Translations under genes and position numbers: made by a program
From: CAWVWD01 sp965662365
GTDB lineage: Bacteria > Bacteroidota > Bacteroidia > Chitinophagales > Saprospiraceae
DNA: 41,961 nucleotides
Assembly: GCA_965662365.1 (NCBI GenBank)
Contig: CBFIHR010000033.1
Location: forward strand, 1 to 41,961
Direction of reading: 5' to 3'
Part shown: positions 1 through 9,241 of the stretch, in pieces
Position numbering within the stretch: the first letter of the stretch is position 1
Layout of the letters: the number at the start of each line of letters is the position of its first letter
Notes under the pieces: generated by a model
The model's input: the letters and a program-made list of their open reading frames with translations, nothing else
Databases searched by the model: none
What the model was told of the DNA's origin: nothing

Positions 1-63
1 AATTTTTTCCGATTTATTATTTGTCAACAAAACCGCTAAAAATACCATTAACATTATTTTCAT
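1..63 (-). CDS. 5' end of a secreted protein gene (partial)
   Basis: An open frame starts at the ATG complementary to 61-63 and runs off the left edge of the window. Its 21 visible codons read Met-Lys-Ile-Met-Leu-Met-Val-Phe-Leu-Ala-Val-Leu-Leu and then turn polar, which looks like the start of a signal peptide. It has the same orientation as the ABC transporter genes to its right but is separated from them by a terminator, so it would be its own unit. With so few codons the function cannot be named, and the frame could be accidental. Confidence 0.4.
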   Translation of the reverse strand, partial: MKIMLMVFLAVLLTNNKSEKI

Positions 64-138
64 TTTCTATGGAATATTTATTTGATTAATGGCTATTAAA
101 TAGATTTTTGAAAGAATTGTTGAATAGCTAAAACGACA

Positions 139-174
139 AAAGGCAGAAGTTAACCGAGTTTAACTTCTGCCTTT
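139..174 (-). terminator. Intrinsic terminator of the ABC exporter unit
   Basis: Perfect 15-base inverted repeat (139-153 with 160-174, AAAGGCAGAAGTTAA and its complement) with a 6-base loop. On the minus strand it is followed by a T-rich stretch. It lies just past the stop codon of the permease gene at 202. Confidence 0.8.
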
Positions 175-201
175 CATCAAAATATTTTTCGCCCGCTGTT
201 T

Positions 202-1521
202 TTAATCTTTATAAAACATCCATTTTCCCAATTCTCGCAACGTCACTTTTTTACCATATAGCAAAATTCCAACTCGATAAATTCTACCTGAAAGCCACGT
301 AAAGAAAGCTACTGAAGCGACCATAACAATCATCGAAACGACGATTTCCCAAATAGGCGGATTAAACGGCAAACGTGCCGGCATCACAATTGGCGAGAAA
401 AGCGGAAATATTGACGAAAATGTAGCCAAACCGCTTGTCGGATTTTCAGTAACTGCAATGGCAATATAAATTGCTAAAATAACTGGTAAAGTAATCGGCA
501 ATGTCAAAGACTGACTTTCGCCCAAGTCGTCACCAATAGCCGAACCTACAGCCGCAAACATCGAGGAATAAATAAAATAACCACCTAAAAAGTAAAAAAT
601 GAACATTGGTAGAATTAAACCCCAGTTTTGGGCTTTGACATTTTCAATCACCATCGCCATTTGATACATCATATCCTCTGATTGTGCGGTGGTAAGTTGT
701 GAAGATTGCAGGGCATCTGGATCAATCGGAATTATTAAACTCACAATAAAATTTAAAGTAGGAATCAAAATTGCCCAAATCAAAATTTGTGTCAGTCCTA
801 CTCCACCGACACCGATAATTTTCCCCAGCATTAACTGGAAAGGTTTAACCGATGAAATCATTACTTCAACGATACGGTTCATTTTTTCCTCCATTACCGA
901 ACGCATCACCATCGAACCGTAAATAAATAGTACCAAATAAATAATAAAGCCCATAATCATTCCCATTGCAGTCGCAATATTGGCACTGTTTGTTTTATCC
1001 TCCTCTTCCAATTCTCCCGATTCTGTCATGGATAACCCAACCTCTTCTAAGGCAATATCTGTATTAAAACTTTCTAAAACGGCACGATTGATTTGAGAGC
1101 TATCTATTTTTATTTCACGGATTTTGTCCGCTAATTCTCGTTGGATGAACTCTTTTGTCGTGATTGAAATTTGATCTTCTGAATAATACTTTACACGAAC
1201 TTCCGTTTGCTTAAGGTTTTTAACTTTTGGTAAGTACAAAACACCATTATAACCTTTTTTTTGATACGTTTTCTTTAAATCATCTAATGATTCGTTAGCA
1301 ACATCGAAATAGACTTTTTCAGTATCTTTCAATTTGATTTCTAACCCCGAATCATTGATGACAGCGATTTTATTCTGATTAGCCGAATAGCTAAAAATAA
1401 ACGCCACAACAACGACAAATGCAATTAATGCAAACGGAACTAACAGGGTCGTTAATAAAAACGACCGCTTTTTTACTCTTGTGAGGTATTCTCTCTGTAT
1501 GATTAACCAAAGTTTATTCAT
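202..1521 (-). CDS. ABC-2 family transporter permease (NatB-like)
   Basis: 439-residue inner-membrane permease of an ABC exporter. One transmembrane helix near residues 20-44 is followed by a large soluble extracytoplasmic segment to about residue 180. At least five more hydrophobic segments fill the C-terminal half. This one-plus-five layout with a big first loop is typical of the ABC-2/NatB group (known for NatB: sodium export with NatA; the substrate here is unknown). The stretch VMRSVMEEKMNRIVEVMISS, just after the second helix, matches a region conserved in this family. The ATPase gene lies immediately upstream on the same strand (gap of about 50 bases), so the two are probably co-transcribed and form one complex. 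The substrate could equally be a drug or lipid. Confidence 0.85.
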   Translation of the reverse strand: MNKLWLIIQREYLTRVKKRSFLLTTLLVPFALIAFVVVVAFIFSYSANQNKIAVINDSGLEIKLKDTEKVYFDVANESLDDLKKTYQKKGYNGVLYLPKVKNLKQTEVRVKYYSEDQISITTKEFIQRELADKIREIKIDSSQINRAVLESFNTDIALEEVGLSMTESGELEEEDKTNSANIATAMGMIMGFIIYLVLFIYGSMVMRSVMEEKMNRIVEVMISSVKPFQLMLGKIIGVGGVGLTQILIWAILIPTLNFIVSLIIPIDPDALQSSQLTTAQSEDMMYQMAMVIENVKAQNWGLILPMFIFYFLGGYFIYSSMFAAVGSAIGDDLGESQSLTLPITLPVILAIYIAIAVTENPTSGLATFSSIFPLFSPIVMPARLPFNPPIWEIVVSMIVMVASVAFFTWLSGRIYRVGILLYGKKVTLRELGKWMFYKD

Positions 1522-1572
1522 GGCTTTTTTTAGTGATTAGTTAATAGTGATTGTTGAATAGTCAAAAAACAA

Positions 1573-2484
1573 TTATTCTTCTACCTGCTTAATAAAAATC
1601 TCATTTAAGGAAGGTAAAATTTCTTTAAATCCATTAATATAGACACCATTTTGCATCAAATAATTCAATAATTCATTAGATGCTTTATCGTGTTCTACTT
1701 TGATAATCAGTTGATTATCCTTTCGTTCTAATATTTGATAACTGTCATTTGTTTCATCTTCAACAGTCAATGATTTAGGTAATTCACCATTATAATCTAT
1801 CTGAAATAAATGCTCTTTGAATTGTTGTTTAATAGCATGAACATCACCTTCTAAAACATTTTGTCCTTGATTAATCAATACGATTTTTTCACAAATTTGC
1901 TCCACCTGTTCCATTCGATGTGTCGAAAAAATAATACTCGTACCTTGACGGTTAAGTTCTGCAATTTCGTCTTTGATTAAGTTGGTATTAATCGGATCTA
2001 AACCTGAGAAGGGTTCATCTAAAATCAATAATTTCGGTTGATGTACAACAGTTGCAATAAACTGAATTTTTTGTTGCATACCTTTAGAGAGTTCTTCAAT
2101 CTTCTTGTCCCACCAGTCTGTGATTTGTAACCGATCAAACCAATAGTTGATTTCTCGTTTAGCATCTTTACGAGACAAATCCTTTAATTGAGCCAAATAC
2201 ATTAAATGTTCTCCAACTTTCATCTTTTTATATAAGCCTCGTTCTTCGGGCATATAGCCGATTTGCGAAGGATGACGACTGCTCAGTTTTTCACCATCTA
2301 AGATGACTGAACCGCTATCGGCTCGAGTAATCGTCGTAATAATTCTAATCAAGGATGTTTTCCCAGCTCCATTTGGCCCGAGCAACCCAAAAATTGAACC
2401 TTTAGGTACATTAAAGCTAACATCATTTACCGCTGTGTGCTTTTGATAAGTTTTGACAACGTTATGGAGTTCGAGTATATTCAT
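1573..2484 (-). CDS. ABC transporter ATP-binding protein (NatA-like)
   Basis: Cytoplasmic ATPase partner of the downstream permease, about 303 residues. Visible motifs are Walker A (GLLGPNGAGKTS), a Q-loop region (IGYMPEERGLY), the ABC signature LSKGMQQK, Walker B LLILDEPFSGLDP and the switch histidine in STHRMEQ. The C-terminal 90 residues form an extra domain of the kind found in NatA-type ATPases, here labelled by DUF4162-like position only. I chose the ATG at 2484, because the protein then begins MNILELHNVVKTY as in relatives. An upstream in-frame ATG at 2532 would add 16 residues that fit no family. Transcription ends after the permease at the hairpin at 139-174. Confidence 0.88.
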   Translation of the reverse strand: MNILELHNVVKTYQKHTAVNDVSFNVPKGSIFGLLGPNGAGKTSLIRIITTITRADSGSVILDGEKLSSRHPSQIGYMPEERGLYKKMKVGEHLMYLAQLKDLSRKDAKREINYWFDRLQITDWWDKKIEELSKGMQQKIQFIATVVHQPKLLILDEPFSGLDPINTNLIKDEIAELNRQGTSIIFSTHRMEQVEQICEKIVLINQGQNVLEGDVHAIKQQFKEHLFQIDYNGELPKSLTVEDETNDSYQILERKDNQLIIKVEHDKASNELLNYLMQNGVYINGFKEILPSLNEIFIKQVEE

Positions 2485-2630
2485 CTGTATTGATTCTGAT
2501 TTTATGTGAACAAATATCGATTTACAAAACATATAACTTTTGCAATATGTTTGCGAGCGAATGTCGTTTATTTATAAGATCACTGTGGATTTTATTCGAC
2601 AAAAATAGGGTTTTGATTGATTGGCAAAAT

Positions 2631-2670
2631 AAAAAAAGGGTTACTTCGATTAAGAAGTAACCCTTTTTTT
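2631..2670. terminator. Orphan bidirectional intrinsic terminator
   Basis: Perfect 17-base inverted repeat: 2631-2647 (seven A, then GGGTTACTTC) pairs with 2654-2670 (GAAGTAACCC, then seven T) around the loop GATTAA. The A and T tracts make it work in both directions. No recognised gene ends here; the nearest gene on the left starts at 2484 and points away. Confidence 0.8.
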
Positions 2671-2750
2671 GTAGATTTTTATATAAAAATGATAATTTGA
2701 TAAACAATTTGTCTTAAATTCGTGGTACTTGTAAATGTGTATTTTAAGAT

Positions 2751-2804
2751 TAGCAAGGACTTTTGGAGAATTTTCCTCACCATATAAACTCCTCGTCCTT
2801 GCTA
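2751..2804 (-). ncRNA. Hairpin, possible small RNA element
   Basis: Perfect 10-base inverted repeat TAGCAAGGAC / GTCCTTGCTA (2751-2760 with 2795-2804) with a 34-base loop that holds a second short pairing (GGAG with CTCC). It sits about 80 bases before the orphan terminator at 2631-2670 when read on the minus strand. A structured untranslated RNA is possible; no known RNA family was recognised, so this is inference from structure and context only. Confidence 0.3.
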
Positions 2805-3123
2805 CTTTCATACTCTTACCTTAACTCAAAATTGCATTACCTAATAAATCTTTATTATTAAAGTGATTGCTCACCTGTTAAATTCCTGTTTTTTACTTAC
2901 TTACTTTTAAATAAGTTATCTAACTTTCTTTTTGATTATATTACAAATATGAGGTTAAAAAAAGGTCAAAAAAAGTACATTTATACGGCATTGTACTACT
3001 TAAACTTACTTATCTTATTAAGATAAAACACTGATAATCAAAATTTTAAGTTAAAAAAGTGATTTAAATTTGTACGAGACTTTTTATTAGCGAGTTGTCA
3101 ACGTAAAAATAAATACTACCATA

Positions 3124-3167
3124 AAAAAGCCCTTTACCCGATATTAACACCAAGTAAAGGACTTTTT
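3124..3167 (-). terminator. Intrinsic terminator of the response regulator
   Basis: Core stem CCTTTAC/GTAAAGG (3131-3137 with 3154-3160), flanked by AAAAAG and CTTTTTT tracts that extend the pairing around a one-base offset. It lies 20 bases past the stop codon at 3187 in the minus direction and provides the T tract needed on that strand. Confidence 0.75.
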
Positions 3168-3186
3168 AAAAAATGATTTTTAATAA

Positions 3187-3885
3187 TCAAAATTCAAACT
3201 TGTACCCAATTCCTTTTATCGTTCGAATATAATCATCACCGATTTTCTCACGGACTTTTCGAATGTGTACATCAATAGTCCGATTTCCGACAATTACTTC
3301 TGTTCCCCAAACTTTATTGAAAATTTCATCTCTTGAAAAAACTTTCCCAGGTTTTGACGCTAATAAACACAACAATTCAAATTCCTTTTTTGCCAAAGTA
3401 ATCGCATCATCATTTTTATAAACCAGTATTTTTTCTTTATCTATCACTAAATCTCCAACTTTAAGAATCACATCATTCGCTCCTTTTGTATTCGTAGAAC
3501 TATCACTCAGACGACGTAACAAAGCACCTACTCTACTCAATAAAACACGAGGTCGAATCGGTTTTGTAATATAATCATCGCCCCCGACTTCAAATCCTGC
3601 TATCTGAGAATAGTCTTCACTACGAGCCGTCAAAAAAGCAATAATTGTATCTTTGAATTGAGTTTTGCTTCTCAACTCTCGACAAACTTCCACGCCATCT
3701 AAACCAGGCATCATGATATCCAAAATAATTAAATGAGGATTATGTTTTTCTGCCGTTTTGATTGCATCATAACCGTTACTAGCTGTTAAAACCTGATAAT
3801 TCTCTTTTGTTAAATTATATTCAATGAATTCTAAAATGTCCAATTCATCATCAACTAATAAAATCTTAATATCTTCGTTTTTCAT
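3187..3885 (-). CDS. OmpR/PhoB-family response regulator
   Basis: 232-residue two-component transcription factor. The receiver domain (about residues 6-120) has the acidic pair DD at 12-13, the phospho-acceptor Asp56 in LIILDIMMPG and the conserved Lys in DYITKPI. The C-terminal winged-helix domain (about 135-230) ends in the typical VWGTEVIVGNRTIDVHIRKV...IRTIKGIGYKFE. No histidine kinase is next to it, so the partner must be encoded elsewhere. In many Bacteroidota a PhoR/PhoB-like pair is adjacent, so the orphan position is mildly unusual. Transcription is monocistronic: a terminator follows, and about 290 bases with an inverted repeat separate it from the peptidase's stop codon upstream. 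The target genes are not evident. Confidence 0.92.
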   Translation of the reverse strand: MKNEDIKILLVDDELDILEFIEYNLTKENYQVLTASNGYDAIKTAEKHNPHLIILDIMMPGLDGVEVCRELRSKTQFKDTIIAFLTARSEDYSQIAGFEVGGDDYITKPIRPRVLLSRVGALLRRLSDSSTNTKGANDVILKVGDLVIDKEKILVYKNDDAITLAKKEFELLCLLASKPGKVFSRDEIFNKVWGTEVIVGNRTIDVHIRKVREKIGDDYIRTIKGIGYKFEF

Positions 3886-3984
3886 AAAATAGATAATTTT
3901 TTAATCTGGTGACAATATAGGAGGAACTTCTTAGGATTATAATGAATGTGGCTTTAAGTAAATGTTAAGTTTAGGTAAGGTCGT

Positions 3985-4052
3985 TTGAGTAGCTGTGTAA
4001 TTCTCACAGTTCTTTACAAGTTCAGCACCACGAAAACTACTCAACTACTCAA
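3985..4052. repeat. Imperfect long inverted repeat between genes
   Basis: Arms 3985-4004 and 4033-4052 match at 16 of 20 positions (core TTGAGTAG / CTACTCAA) with a 28-base loop. It lies just past the stop codon of the aminopeptidase gene. It lacks the T tract of the other terminators here and resembles in form the repeats at 23393-23469 and 33091-33200. Confidence 0.5.
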
Positions 4053-4059
4053 GCTATAT

Positions 4060-6678
4060 TTATTTCCAATTATTATAAATACCAATTAACTGACCATCTT
4101 TTTCCCATTCGATGATCTCTGCTAATTCTGCCGTTACTTTTGTTAAAGCCGCTTTTACTTCCTCTAATTCTGTATTCACTTCACCTTCTGCGACTTCTTC
4201 GTTAGATAGTACTTCTACACCTTGCTCAAAATATTTTTTTAAACCATAAACAGTTCGAGTTGTAGAATAACGCTGCCAAAGAGATGCCTCCGGATTCATA
4301 GAGTTAGCTTTTAATTTTGTAATTGCAGCTAACTTAGTCGCATTATCGGCTTCATTCAATAATTTGTCGTAATTTTTCATAAAGCCGCTGACCTGAAAAC
4401 CATTGATTTTCGTCCAGGTATTTTCAAAAAACGCTAATTTTGAAACATCCCCTAAAGTGGCATAAGTATTTCCGACGGCTGCTAAAACCGTTGTATTTTT
4501 ATCATTTTCCATTTTTTCAGCATACGCTTTTGCAGAATTTACATCCAAAGCTGTTAAACCTTTCAATGCTGACGCAATTACAGGATAAGCCAAATCTTTA
4601 TCAATTCCTTGTTTCATTATTGGGATGTAAACGGCATTTTCAGAAGCACCTAATTTTTCCATTGCTTCGGCACGTACTGCTGAATGCACATCATTGACTG
4701 CCAAATCTGCCATTTTATCATCAATATCCATCATCTGAACTGCTTTAGCACGCAAAAACCAATGAGAATCGCTTAATGCTGTTAAAAATACTGCTTTCGC
4801 TTCATTAGATTTTACAGACTCTAAACCAGTTAGAGCTTCATAACGACTTTTGAAATTATTCGCATTATTATATTGAAAAATTAATTCCGCTGGCGTTTTT
4901 TTATGCTTGATTGTTCCGACCAAAATTTTATCTGCATCAACATTTACTAATTTAGGAGTTGCCGCCGCATCAAATTCGAAAACCTGTTTCCGTTTATTAA
5001 TCATCACTTTATGGCGAGTCGGCTGATTACTTTCGTAAACATCAATAGCAATCGGTAATTGATAAATTGGCTTGTTCTGTTCAGGGTCTTGTGTTTGGCT
5101 AATCGTAACAATCACTTTTTGATTCGTTGTGTCGTATGCTTGACTTACCGCTAACTCAGGGTGACCAGTCTCAAAGAACCATTGATTAAAAAACCAATTT
5201 AGATCTTGTCCGGTAATTTCTTCGAATGACAAACGTAAATCGTGTGCCTCAACTGCGGTAAACTCATTTGTTTTCAAATAATGTTGTAAAGCTGCAAAAA
5301 ATGCATCGTCACCAACATAATTTCTTAAAGAGTGTAAGATACAACCGCCTTTATTGTAAGAATGTGCGTCGAAAGTTTGTTCTTTATCTTTGTAATCAAA
5401 ATAAATCAAATCGTGCATAGAAGTACGAGCTTGAGCCAAATAGCCATTGAGTTCATTCATTAAATGATAATCGCCTTCCTCTTTTCCGTGCTTTTTCTCC
5501 ATCCATAAATATTCACCATAATTAGCGAATGATTCATTCATCGGAAGGTTTGCCCAGCTTTCGCAAGTCACCAAATCACCAAACCAATGATGTACTAATT
5601 CGTGAGCTACAATACGCTCATTATTTTTCTCATCAATTAATTCTCGCTCTGTACCTTGCATAAATTCTCCGAAAATTACACCTGTTGTATTTTCCATCGC
5701 ACCAGATACATAATCACGAACAACAACTTGCGAATACTTCTGCCAAGGATAATCGTAACCGTATAAATCAGAATAAAAATCTAACATTTCTAATGTATAA
5801 GGAAAAATACGTTTAGCATATTGTTCATATTCCTTCTCCACATAATAAGCCACTTCTTTTCCTCGCCACTCTTCTTTCACGACTGCAAAATCACCAATTG
5901 CTAACATGAATAAATAGGGTGCGTGCGGCATATCCATCACCCAATAATCCGAGCGAGTACCATCACCATTTGACTTCGATGATTTTAAAACCCCATTAGA
6001 TAAAGTTTCGAAATCCTCACGAATTGTCACGGTAATTTCTTGTGTACAGCGTTCATTCGGTTTATCAATTGTCGGAAACCAAGCTGAATTTGATTCTGTT
6101 TCTCCTTGTGTCCAGATTTGAGTTGGTTTATCTGGAGTTTCTCCTTTCGGATTAATAAAATACAAGCCTTTATCTTGCGTAATCGCTGCACTTCCACCGA
6201 TGGTACGTTCATTTGGTTTAGCAGTATATTTAATATACAAAGTGTATTTTTCCTTTGGTTGATATTCTTTGTCTAATTGAATGGTCAATAAATCATCTTT
6301 GTAATCATAGGTCAGAGCTGTTCCATTTTTCAATTCTACTGTATGAATATCAAACCCTTTAGCGTCTAAAACCACTGTTTGAGTTGGATAGAAGTAAGGT
6401 GTTAAATCTAAGGTTGCTTTTCCAAAAACATATTGTTTATCAAAATCAAAACTTACTTCTAATTTAGTATGAATTAAGTCATTTGTACGAGTATAAGAAG
6501 GATTGTAAGTAGGTAACTTATATTCACGAGAAGCCGTAACGACTAACTCATCTAAGGTACGTTCTTCGATTTCTACGACAGCAGTTTCGTCTTCTTCAAG
6601 TGTTGCTGCGACCTTTGGTGTACAGGCAGAAATCATCAATGCTATCAAGGATAGCCATAAAAAATTTGTGTACTTCAT
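4060..6678 (-). CDS. M1-family zinc aminopeptidase, lipoprotein
   Basis: About 872 residues, removing N-terminal residues from peptides outside the cytoplasm. The signal sequence ends in the lipobox ISAC near residue 19, so a lipid anchor is expected. Catalytic features are the exopeptidase motif GAMEN (near 323), the zinc site HELVHHW (near 357) and the second zinc glutamate in NESFANYGE. An N-terminal beta-sandwich domain precedes these. The C-terminal third, from about residue 590, looks like short helical (HEAT-like) repeats with phrases such as KAVQMMDID and VRAEAMEKL. I set the start at the ATG at 6678, because it places the signal peptide at the N-terminus; an ATG at 6765 would add 29 residues before it. 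A TACATTTG -7-like element lies at 6765-6772 (minus strand). Confidence 0.93.
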   Translation of the reverse strand: MKYTNFLWLSLIALMISACTPKVAATLEEDETAVVEIEERTLDELVVTASREYKLPTYNPSYTRTNDLIHTKLEVSFDFDKQYVFGKATLDLTPYFYPTQTVVLDAKGFDIHTVELKNGTALTYDYKDDLLTIQLDKEYQPKEKYTLYIKYTAKPNERTIGGSAAITQDKGLYFINPKGETPDKPTQIWTQGETESNSAWFPTIDKPNERCTQEITVTIREDFETLSNGVLKSSKSNGDGTRSDYWVMDMPHAPYLFMLAIGDFAVVKEEWRGKEVAYYVEKEYEQYAKRIFPYTLEMLDFYSDLYGYDYPWQKYSQVVVRDYVSGAMENTTGVIFGEFMQGTERELIDEKNNERIVAHELVHHWFGDLVTCESWANLPMNESFANYGEYLWMEKKHGKEEGDYHLMNELNGYLAQARTSMHDLIYFDYKDKEQTFDAHSYNKGGCILHSLRNYVGDDAFFAALQHYLKTNEFTAVEAHDLRLSFEEITGQDLNWFFNQWFFETGHPELAVSQAYDTTNQKVIVTISQTQDPEQNKPIYQLPIAIDVYESNQPTRHKVMINKRKQVFEFDAAATPKLVNVDADKILVGTIKHKKTPAELIFQYNNANNFKSRYEALTGLESVKSNEAKAVFLTALSDSHWFLRAKAVQMMDIDDKMADLAVNDVHSAVRAEAMEKLGASENAVYIPIMKQGIDKDLAYPVIASALKGLTALDVNSAKAYAEKMENDKNTTVLAAVGNTYATLGDVSKLAFFENTWTKINGFQVSGFMKNYDKLLNEADNATKLAAITKLKANSMNPEASLWQRYSTTRTVYGLKKYFEQGVEVLSNEEVAEGEVNTELEEVKAALTKVTAELAEIIEWEKDGQLIGIYNNWK

Positions 6679-6921
6679 ATTTTTTGTTGAATTAATAAGT
6701 ATTGTAATAGACATTTTACCTAAAATCTCGCCTAATAAACAGTAAAACTTTAGGTAATTTCCCACAAATGTAAAGGATTTAAAAGATTAGAACCTTTCTG
6801 CAAATAAGTTTTCACTTTTTTTAGCAAAAACTTAAGACAAGTACGGCAGAAATTGACATTAGATAAGCAAATGAAAATGATAAAGATGACATTTATAAAA
6901 CATCGACAACGACCAATAAAC

Positions 6922-8070
6922 CTATGCTAAACGCACACCGTCCGTCAATTCTACCACATAAATTGGTAAATCAATATCATAAGCCTGTTGATAAGCAACT
7001 TTCATAAAAGTCTGAAAATCATTAAGATATTCTGTTTGAACTAAATTAATAGTGCAGCCACCAAAACCGCCACCCATCATTCTCGAACCCAAAACGCCTT
7101 TTGCTTTTTTAGCTTTTGCGACTAAAAAATCTAATTCTTCGCAACTCACCTCATAATCTTCACTTAACGACTCATGTGCTTTATTCAGTAAGCCACCCGC
7201 CACTTCTAAGTTGTCAATAAACAACATTTCAGCTACGGCATAAACTCGTAAATTATCCTCAAAAACATGATTAGCACGATTTCTTAAAACAGGATCTAAT
7301 TTCTTCTCATGTTTTTTAAACTCATCATAGGCCAAATCCCGAAGCGTTTTGATTTCAGGATAAAATTGTTGATAAAATTTCACCACATCTTGACATTGTT
7401 GATACCGAATATTGTATTCAGAATCAGCTAAATTATGGCTTACCTTTGTATCACATAAAACAATCGATACATTTTGTCGGCGATAAGGAAAATATTGAAA
7501 GGTCATCGACTGACAATCTAACTTGATAAAGTGATTCGCTTTTCCATGTAAGACCGCAAACTGATCCATAATACCACTATTCAAACCAATGAAACTATTT
7601 TCGACTCGTTGACCGATTTTTGCCATCTGCATTTTATCCAAGCCTAAATCAAACAACTGATTCAACCCAAAAACAAAACCACTTTCCAAAGCCGCCGAGG
7701 ACGACATTCCCGCCCCTATCGGAATATCGCTACTAAACACACAATTCACCGCCTGAGGTGTTACCGCCTCTTTTTGAAGCTCCGAATAAACGCCCAGTAG
7801 ATAATTCGCCCAACTTTTATCCGATTTTTCAATCGGTTTTGAAATATCAACCTCCAGACTTTCGTCAATATCAACCGCATAAAAACGACAAATCGTATCC
7901 TCACTTTTCGCCATTGCAAAATACATCGATTTATCAATTGTCGCAGGTAGTACAAAACCATTATTGTAATCTGTATGCTCGCCGATTAGGTTGATTCTGC
8001 CCGGTGCGATGATATTGATAGGCTTTTGTTTGAATTGCTCTTGAAACGTTTTATTGATAAGTTTAAACAT
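6922..8070 (-). CDS. galK: Galactokinase
   Basis: 382 residues, the usual size. It phosphorylates galactose at C1 using ATP, the entry step of the Leloir pathway in the cytoplasm. It is a GHMP kinase: the galactokinase signature GRINLIGEHTDYN is at 24-36, the ATP-binding PIGAGMSSSAALE at 117-129 and the C-terminal glycine motif MMGGGFGGC near 330-340. Asp34 in the signature and the catalytic Asp in SGIMDQFA are present. No galT, galE or sugar transporter lies nearby, so the rest of the pathway must be elsewhere. It appears monocistronic; no clear promoter was seen in the 237 bases upstream. Confidence 0.95.
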   Translation of the reverse strand: MFKLINKTFQEQFKQKPINIIAPGRINLIGEHTDYNNGFVLPATIDKSMYFAMAKSEDTICRFYAVDIDESLEVDISKPIEKSDKSWANYLLGVYSELQKEAVTPQAVNCVFSSDIPIGAGMSSSAALESGFVFGLNQLFDLGLDKMQMAKIGQRVENSFIGLNSGIMDQFAVLHGKANHFIKLDCQSMTFQYFPYRRQNVSIVLCDTKVSHNLADSEYNIRYQQCQDVVKFYQQFYPEIKTLRDLAYDEFKKHEKKLDPVLRNRANHVFEDNLRVYAVAEMLFIDNLEVAGGLLNKAHESLSEDYEVSCEELDFLVAKAKKAKGVLGSRMMGGGFGGCTINLVQTEYLNDFQTFMKVAYQQAYDIDLPIYVVELTDGVRLA

Positions 8071-8251
8071 TGTTTTATAGAATCTTTATATTAGATAATA
8101 CAATATATTTAGAATACTACCTCAAATTATTAAAGTTGTGCTGCTTTACCAAAAATATCTATTTTTATATCTTTTAAATATTTTTTAGTGATGAAGAATT
8201 AATAAATCACGCTGAAACGGAATTAGGGAACTCACGCTTTCTGATTAACAA

Positions 8252-8287
8252 AAAAATCCGAACCACAATAAAGTGATTCGGATTTTT
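8252..8287 (-). terminator. Intrinsic terminator of the DUF1573 gene
   Basis: AAAAATCCGAA and its complement form an 11-base stem (8252-8262 with 8277-8287), continued after one mismatch by CAC/GTG around the loop AATAAA. On the minus strand it ends in a T tract, 20 bases past the stop codon at 8308. Confidence 0.8.
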
Positions 8288-8307
8288 ATAATTACAATTA
8301 ATCAAGA

Positions 8308-8790
8308 TTATTTTTCAATAATTGATTTTTTCTTAGCTGGTGTTCCTGCAGGAGCTGCTTTTTTCTGCTTCACATCACCTTTGATGTATAAAACATGTGT
8401 TTTAGCTTCCTCTTTTTCTACGATTTCACCCGCATCATTTTTTACTTTTTTCATCACTTTTTCATTAGTCGTGATACGGACAGATTTACGGAAAGGTCCA
8501 ACACGTTTTGTGTCATAACGTACTTCGATTACAGCAGTTTCTCCTGGAGCGATCGGCTTCTTAGGATAAGAAGGAACCGTACATCCACAACTTCCTCTTG
8601 CACCAGTAATGACTAACGGTGTATCACCTGTGTTTTTGAAAGAAAAAGTACGTAACGGATCAGAATTTTGTTGAATCGTTCCATAATCAATAGTTGTTTG
8701 CTCGAATTTCATTATTGGAGCTTTCGATTGAGCAAATGTTGCAGTCGCTGTGAAAGCAACTAAAGCGATTAATGCCAAAAATTTTCTCAT
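8308..8790 (-). CDS. DUF1573 domain secreted protein
   Basis: 160 residues with a signal peptide (cleavage after ATATFA near residue 20). The mature part is a single immunoglobulin-like domain of the DUF1573/MSP type: TTIDYGTI, FSFKNTGDTPLVITGARGSC, then IAPGETAVIEVRYDTKRVGPF. The paired cysteines Cys68 and Cys70 (SCGC) are a family hallmark of unknown role. The last 45 residues are Lys/Ala rich and probably disordered. The protein should act in the periplasm or on the surface. Such genes are very common in Bacteroidota and their biochemical role is unknown. The promoter candidate is about 240 bases upstream (9031-9062) and a terminator follows directly. Confidence 0.85.
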   Translation of the reverse strand: MRKFLALIALVAFTATATFAQSKAPIMKFEQTTIDYGTIQQNSDPLRTFSFKNTGDTPLVITGARGSCGCTVPSYPKKPIAPGETAVIEVRYDTKRVGPFRKSVRITTNEKVMKKVKNDAGEIVEKEEAKTHVLYIKGDVKQKKAAPAGTPAKKKSIIEK

Positions 8791-9030
8791 TATTTTAATT
8801 TAATTTAAAGATTTTAAAAGAATGTTTTTCTGTTCTGAGCCTGTTAAATCAATATTCAATTCCTGAACAGACTACAAATGTTTTTCAATTTTTGTTCCAT
8901 TGCCAGTTAATCTGACGTTTTTTGTTTAAACATGACATTATGACGATTGAACGTACTGATTGAATAATTTAATGCTTTTTTCTATAACTTTTTATAAAAA
9001 ATGATTTATTTAACTTGAAAAATTGCTTTA

Positions 9031-9062
9031 CAAATATATAACTAAATACTTAGTTAAGCAAA
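9031..9062 (-). promoter_or_regulatory. Bacteroidota promoter with palindromic spacer
   Basis: On the minus strand TTTG (9059-9062) is followed after exactly 20 bases by TATATTTG (9031-9038), a full match to the Bacteroidota -33/-7 consensus. The spacer consists almost entirely of the interrupted palindrome TAACTAA-GTAT-TTAGTTA (9039-9056), a plausible repressor or activator site. It points toward the DUF1573 gene and implies a 5' leader of about 230 bases. Confidence 0.6.
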
Positions 9063-9241
9063 CCACTTATTACATTTTGGACTAAAAACATTAGTAATTA
9101 TGTAAAAATAACATCATTAAGAATAATAGAATTATGATATGAAATAAAAATATTCATACTTTATCTGAGCATAAAACAACATAAATTCGTAATGAATTAT
9201 TAAATGTGATGTAAATCAAAATATAATTCGGTAAAATGCTG

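Larger units (their letters stand above)
2485..3186. other. Long intergenic region without a convincing protein gene
   Basis: About 700 bases between the ABC ATPase start and the response regulator stop. It contains a strong bidirectional terminator (2631-2670), a 10-bp inverted repeat (2751-2804) and the terminator of the response regulator (3124-3167). Between 2805 and 3123 the sequence is A/T-rich with no good coding frame. The terminator at 2631 has no protein gene to serve on either strand. That makes a small RNA transcribed leftward through the 2751-2804 hairpin the simplest explanation, but no complete promoter is evident. Confidence 0.5.

Noticed and set aside
2522..2707. Minus-strand frame of 61 codons
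   Set aside because: It crosses the perfect terminator hairpin at 2631-2670 and has low-complexity composition.
2650..2811. Minus-strand frame of 53 codons starting MKVARTRSLYGEEN
   Set aside because: It runs into the terminator stem, and the start is just outside the hairpin; no family resemblance. A non-coding explanation fits better.
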